Shown here one piece after another: positions 61,876 through 63,018 of a stretch of 63,018 nucleotides of DNA. Within the stretch, counting starts at the first letter, position 1. Each line of letters opens with the position of its first letter. This DNA is from Gemmatimonadota bacterium. Lineage in GTDB: Bacteria > Gemmatimonadota > Gemmatimonadetes > Longimicrobiales > Gaopeijiaceae. Under the pieces are notes generated by a model. The model saw only the letters and a program-made list of their open reading frames with translations. It ran no database searches and had not been told where the DNA came from. Where the stretch lies: contig JAJDVR010000219.1 of NCBI GenBank assembly GCA_022826025.1, forward strand, positions 1-63,018. The letters run 5' to 3'. Both the position numbers and the translations under genes were made by a program.

Positions 61876-62176
61876 GGGTCTGAGTCAGCCGCTTTTTCGT
61901 TTGCGCGCCCGCAGGGGCTCCGCGGGCGGTTTCCAGGCTTCCCGGCGGCATTTCGGGAAATCTACGGGGCCGTGGAATCGCCTGAGAGAAGCGATGATCG
62001 CCGGTGTCCGAGGGGTACGGGGTAGGCCGGAATGCGACCGCGCGGCAGAAGCGCCGGGGTACGCCCTCGCCGTCCTTGAGGCTGGCGAGCCAGAGGCCGA
62101 GGAGGTAGCCCGCGACGGGCTCGGTGGACGCTGCTCCGGGCGGTGCCCCGAGAGGCTGGTTTCAGCGGCTCCGCCG

Positions 62177-62213
62177 GGCTGGCTTGAGCCACGCTAACGT
62201 GTCTAAGCCAGCC
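62177..62213. repeat. Inverted repeat with nested hairpin
   Basis: GGCTGGCTT (62177-62185) pairs perfectly with AAGCCAGCC (62205-62213), and inside it CACG-CTAA-CGTG forms a second stem. There is no adjacent gene end and no T-run. It could be a terminator relic or a recombination site of the lost element. Confidence 0.6.
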
Positions 62214-62824
62214 TACCCCCCGTAATACACGGCGGGGCTGGCGAGGGTGGCCCTGCCCCCCTTCGATCCCCCGGAAAACCCCCGCTCCGGCAGCGTTCGC
62301 GGTTGGGGAGTTCGGCCACTTCCGCGGAGTCCGAACATCCCCCAGGCGGCCAGTCGCCGAATGTTCTCTCGCCGGTCACCGATCACCCGCCGGTCGAGGC
62401 CGTCCGTTTCGCGGGTGAGCCCTGCGTCGTGACCGGCGGGCGGCGTGGTCGGCGTTGCCGCCGCATCGGCGCCGGTCCTCCCGGCCTCCGGGACGGACTG
62501 CGCCCGTCCCTCCGCCGGGGTCGGGCCCCTTCCCAACCCAGCAAGCCCGGTCGTCTGCGGCGTGACGCGCCCGGGGACTCCCCGTCCCCGTGGCAGCGAC
62601 GGCGGCTGCCCCGGGCGCAGGCGCCGTTGCACCGGTTCGGCTCCATGCGGGGCGGTGCGCCGGATCGTCGTCACGACACCCTGGCCCTCGGGCAGGTCCC
62701 CGACTGCACTCTCGCGCGATGTCGGTCTCGGTCAGAGTATCGCGAACGTGGTCGCCGGCTCCACCCGGCTCAACAACCTTCCCGTAGGGACTGCTGGGGC
62801 GGAGCGACCCCGAAGCGGAGGGGA

Positions 62825-62848
62825 GGATGGCGTTGTACATCGCCATCC
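62825..62848. repeat. 24-base near-perfect palindrome
   Basis: GGATGGCG (62825-62832) and CGCCATCC (62841-62848) flank TTGTACAT. With the central TGTACA the whole 24 bases are symmetric apart from one base pair. Its size and symmetry suit a site for a dimeric DNA-binding protein or recombinase, but no neighbour tells which. Confidence 0.55.
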
Positions 62849-62913
62849 TGCCCGATGCCCATCGAGGCATGCCGAAGAGGGGGACTCCCCACCATTTTTC
62901 AACACTTCCTGAA

Positions 62914-62931
62914 GCGGGGCTGTAACCCCGC
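62914..62931. repeat. Short GC stem-loop
   Basis: GCGGGG and CCCCGC enclose the six-base loop CTGTAA. The surrounding sequence (TTTTTCAACACTTCCTGAAG just before it) recalls the make-up of some CRISPR repeats, but only one copy is seen before the window ends. Confidence 0.4.
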
Positions 62932-63018
62932 GACGATGGATGAGATCAGGCCGCATGATCTTCTGCAAGTTGTCCGGGCCGGTAGCAGGTCTGGTTTCTG
63001 AGCATGGCGCAGGCGACC

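Larger units (their letters stand above)
61480..63018. other. 1.5-kb non-coding or decayed stretch at the window end
   Basis: No intact gene is supported here. Long open frames exist on both strands but are rich in Arg, Gly and Pro, overlap each other and match nothing I know, as expected by chance in GC-rich DNA. The stretch contains an integrase remnant (about 61725-61875), a nine-bp stem with an inner hairpin (62177-62213), a 24-base near-palindrome (62825-62848) and a GCGGGG/CCCCGC stem (62914-62931). It looks like the scar of a mobile element. Confidence 0.55.

Noticed and set aside
62213-62870. Several overlapping open frames of 150-230 codons on both strands near the window end
   Set aside because: They overlap each other in conflicting frames, are dominated by Arg, Gly and Pro, and show no family features.
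62890-62935. A CRISPR repeat-like stretch (TTTTTCAACACTTCCTGAAG followed by a GCGGGG/CCCCGC stem)
   Set aside because: Only one copy is present. No second copy lies at the expected distance up- or downstream within the window, and no cas gene is seen.

Overview
The window is 63 kb of GC-rich bacterial DNA with almost no space between genes. I infer a member of Gemmatimonadota or a close relative in the FCB group. This is not proved. The reasons are: the lipoprotein opening YFNALYNARRAF; a DUF4783-type secreted protein; a beta-propeller/outer-membrane-barrel peptidase; a B12-dependent ribonucleotide reductase; and ribosomal protein L2 reading [14 protein letters not shown] where most bacteria read DHPHGGGEG.

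Positions 1-29,917 (all minus strand, read from high to low coordinates) hold one nearly unbroken cluster for translation and transcription: tRNA-Thr(TGT), tRNA-Tyr, tRNA-Gly, tRNA-Thr(GGT), tuf, rpmG, secE, nusG, rplKAJL, rpoBC, rpsLG, fusA, rpsJ, rplCDWB, rpsS, rplV, rpsC, rplP, rpmC, rpsQ, rplNXE, rpsH, rplFR, rpsE, rpmD, rplO, secY, adk, map, rpmJ, rpsM and the start of rpsK. The beta, str, S10, spc and alpha operons are thus fused in the ancestral order. Three usual members are missing from their places: tuf after fusA, rpsN between rplE and rpsH, and infA between map and rpmJ. Likely promoters lie before the tRNA/tuf block and before rpsL, and strong hairpins lie between nusG and rplK and just before rpoB.

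Positions 29,921-40,619 (minus) are housekeeping genes in tight operons: pyk, a PhnP-like metallo-hydrolase and pgi; then ytxH-like, an L,D-transpeptidase, smpB, a TPR lipoprotein with LDSLR repeats, pyrD, pyrF, a DUF4783 protein and cysS.

Positions 40,620-55,396 are mixed: rnd and a small unknown gene (plus); a DksA/TraR-like regulator with half its zinc cysteines missing (minus); a YggX-like protein with two extra CxxC pairs (plus); then rocD, a nitrilase, an M28 lipoprotein peptidase and nrdJ (minus), the last behind a candidate NrdR double operator; a 1031-residue gluzincin/propeller/barrel protein; a doubtful divergent gene; and the MurNAc-recycling pair anmK-murQ.

Positions 55,546-63,018 look accessory: a large lipoprotein joining plant-type leucine-rich repeats to a metzincin protease (plus), a single-chain DUF262-DUF1524-DUF4268 protein of the GmrSD restriction type (minus), and 1.5 kb of non-coding or decayed DNA holding a frameshifted integrase remnant and several inverted repeats.
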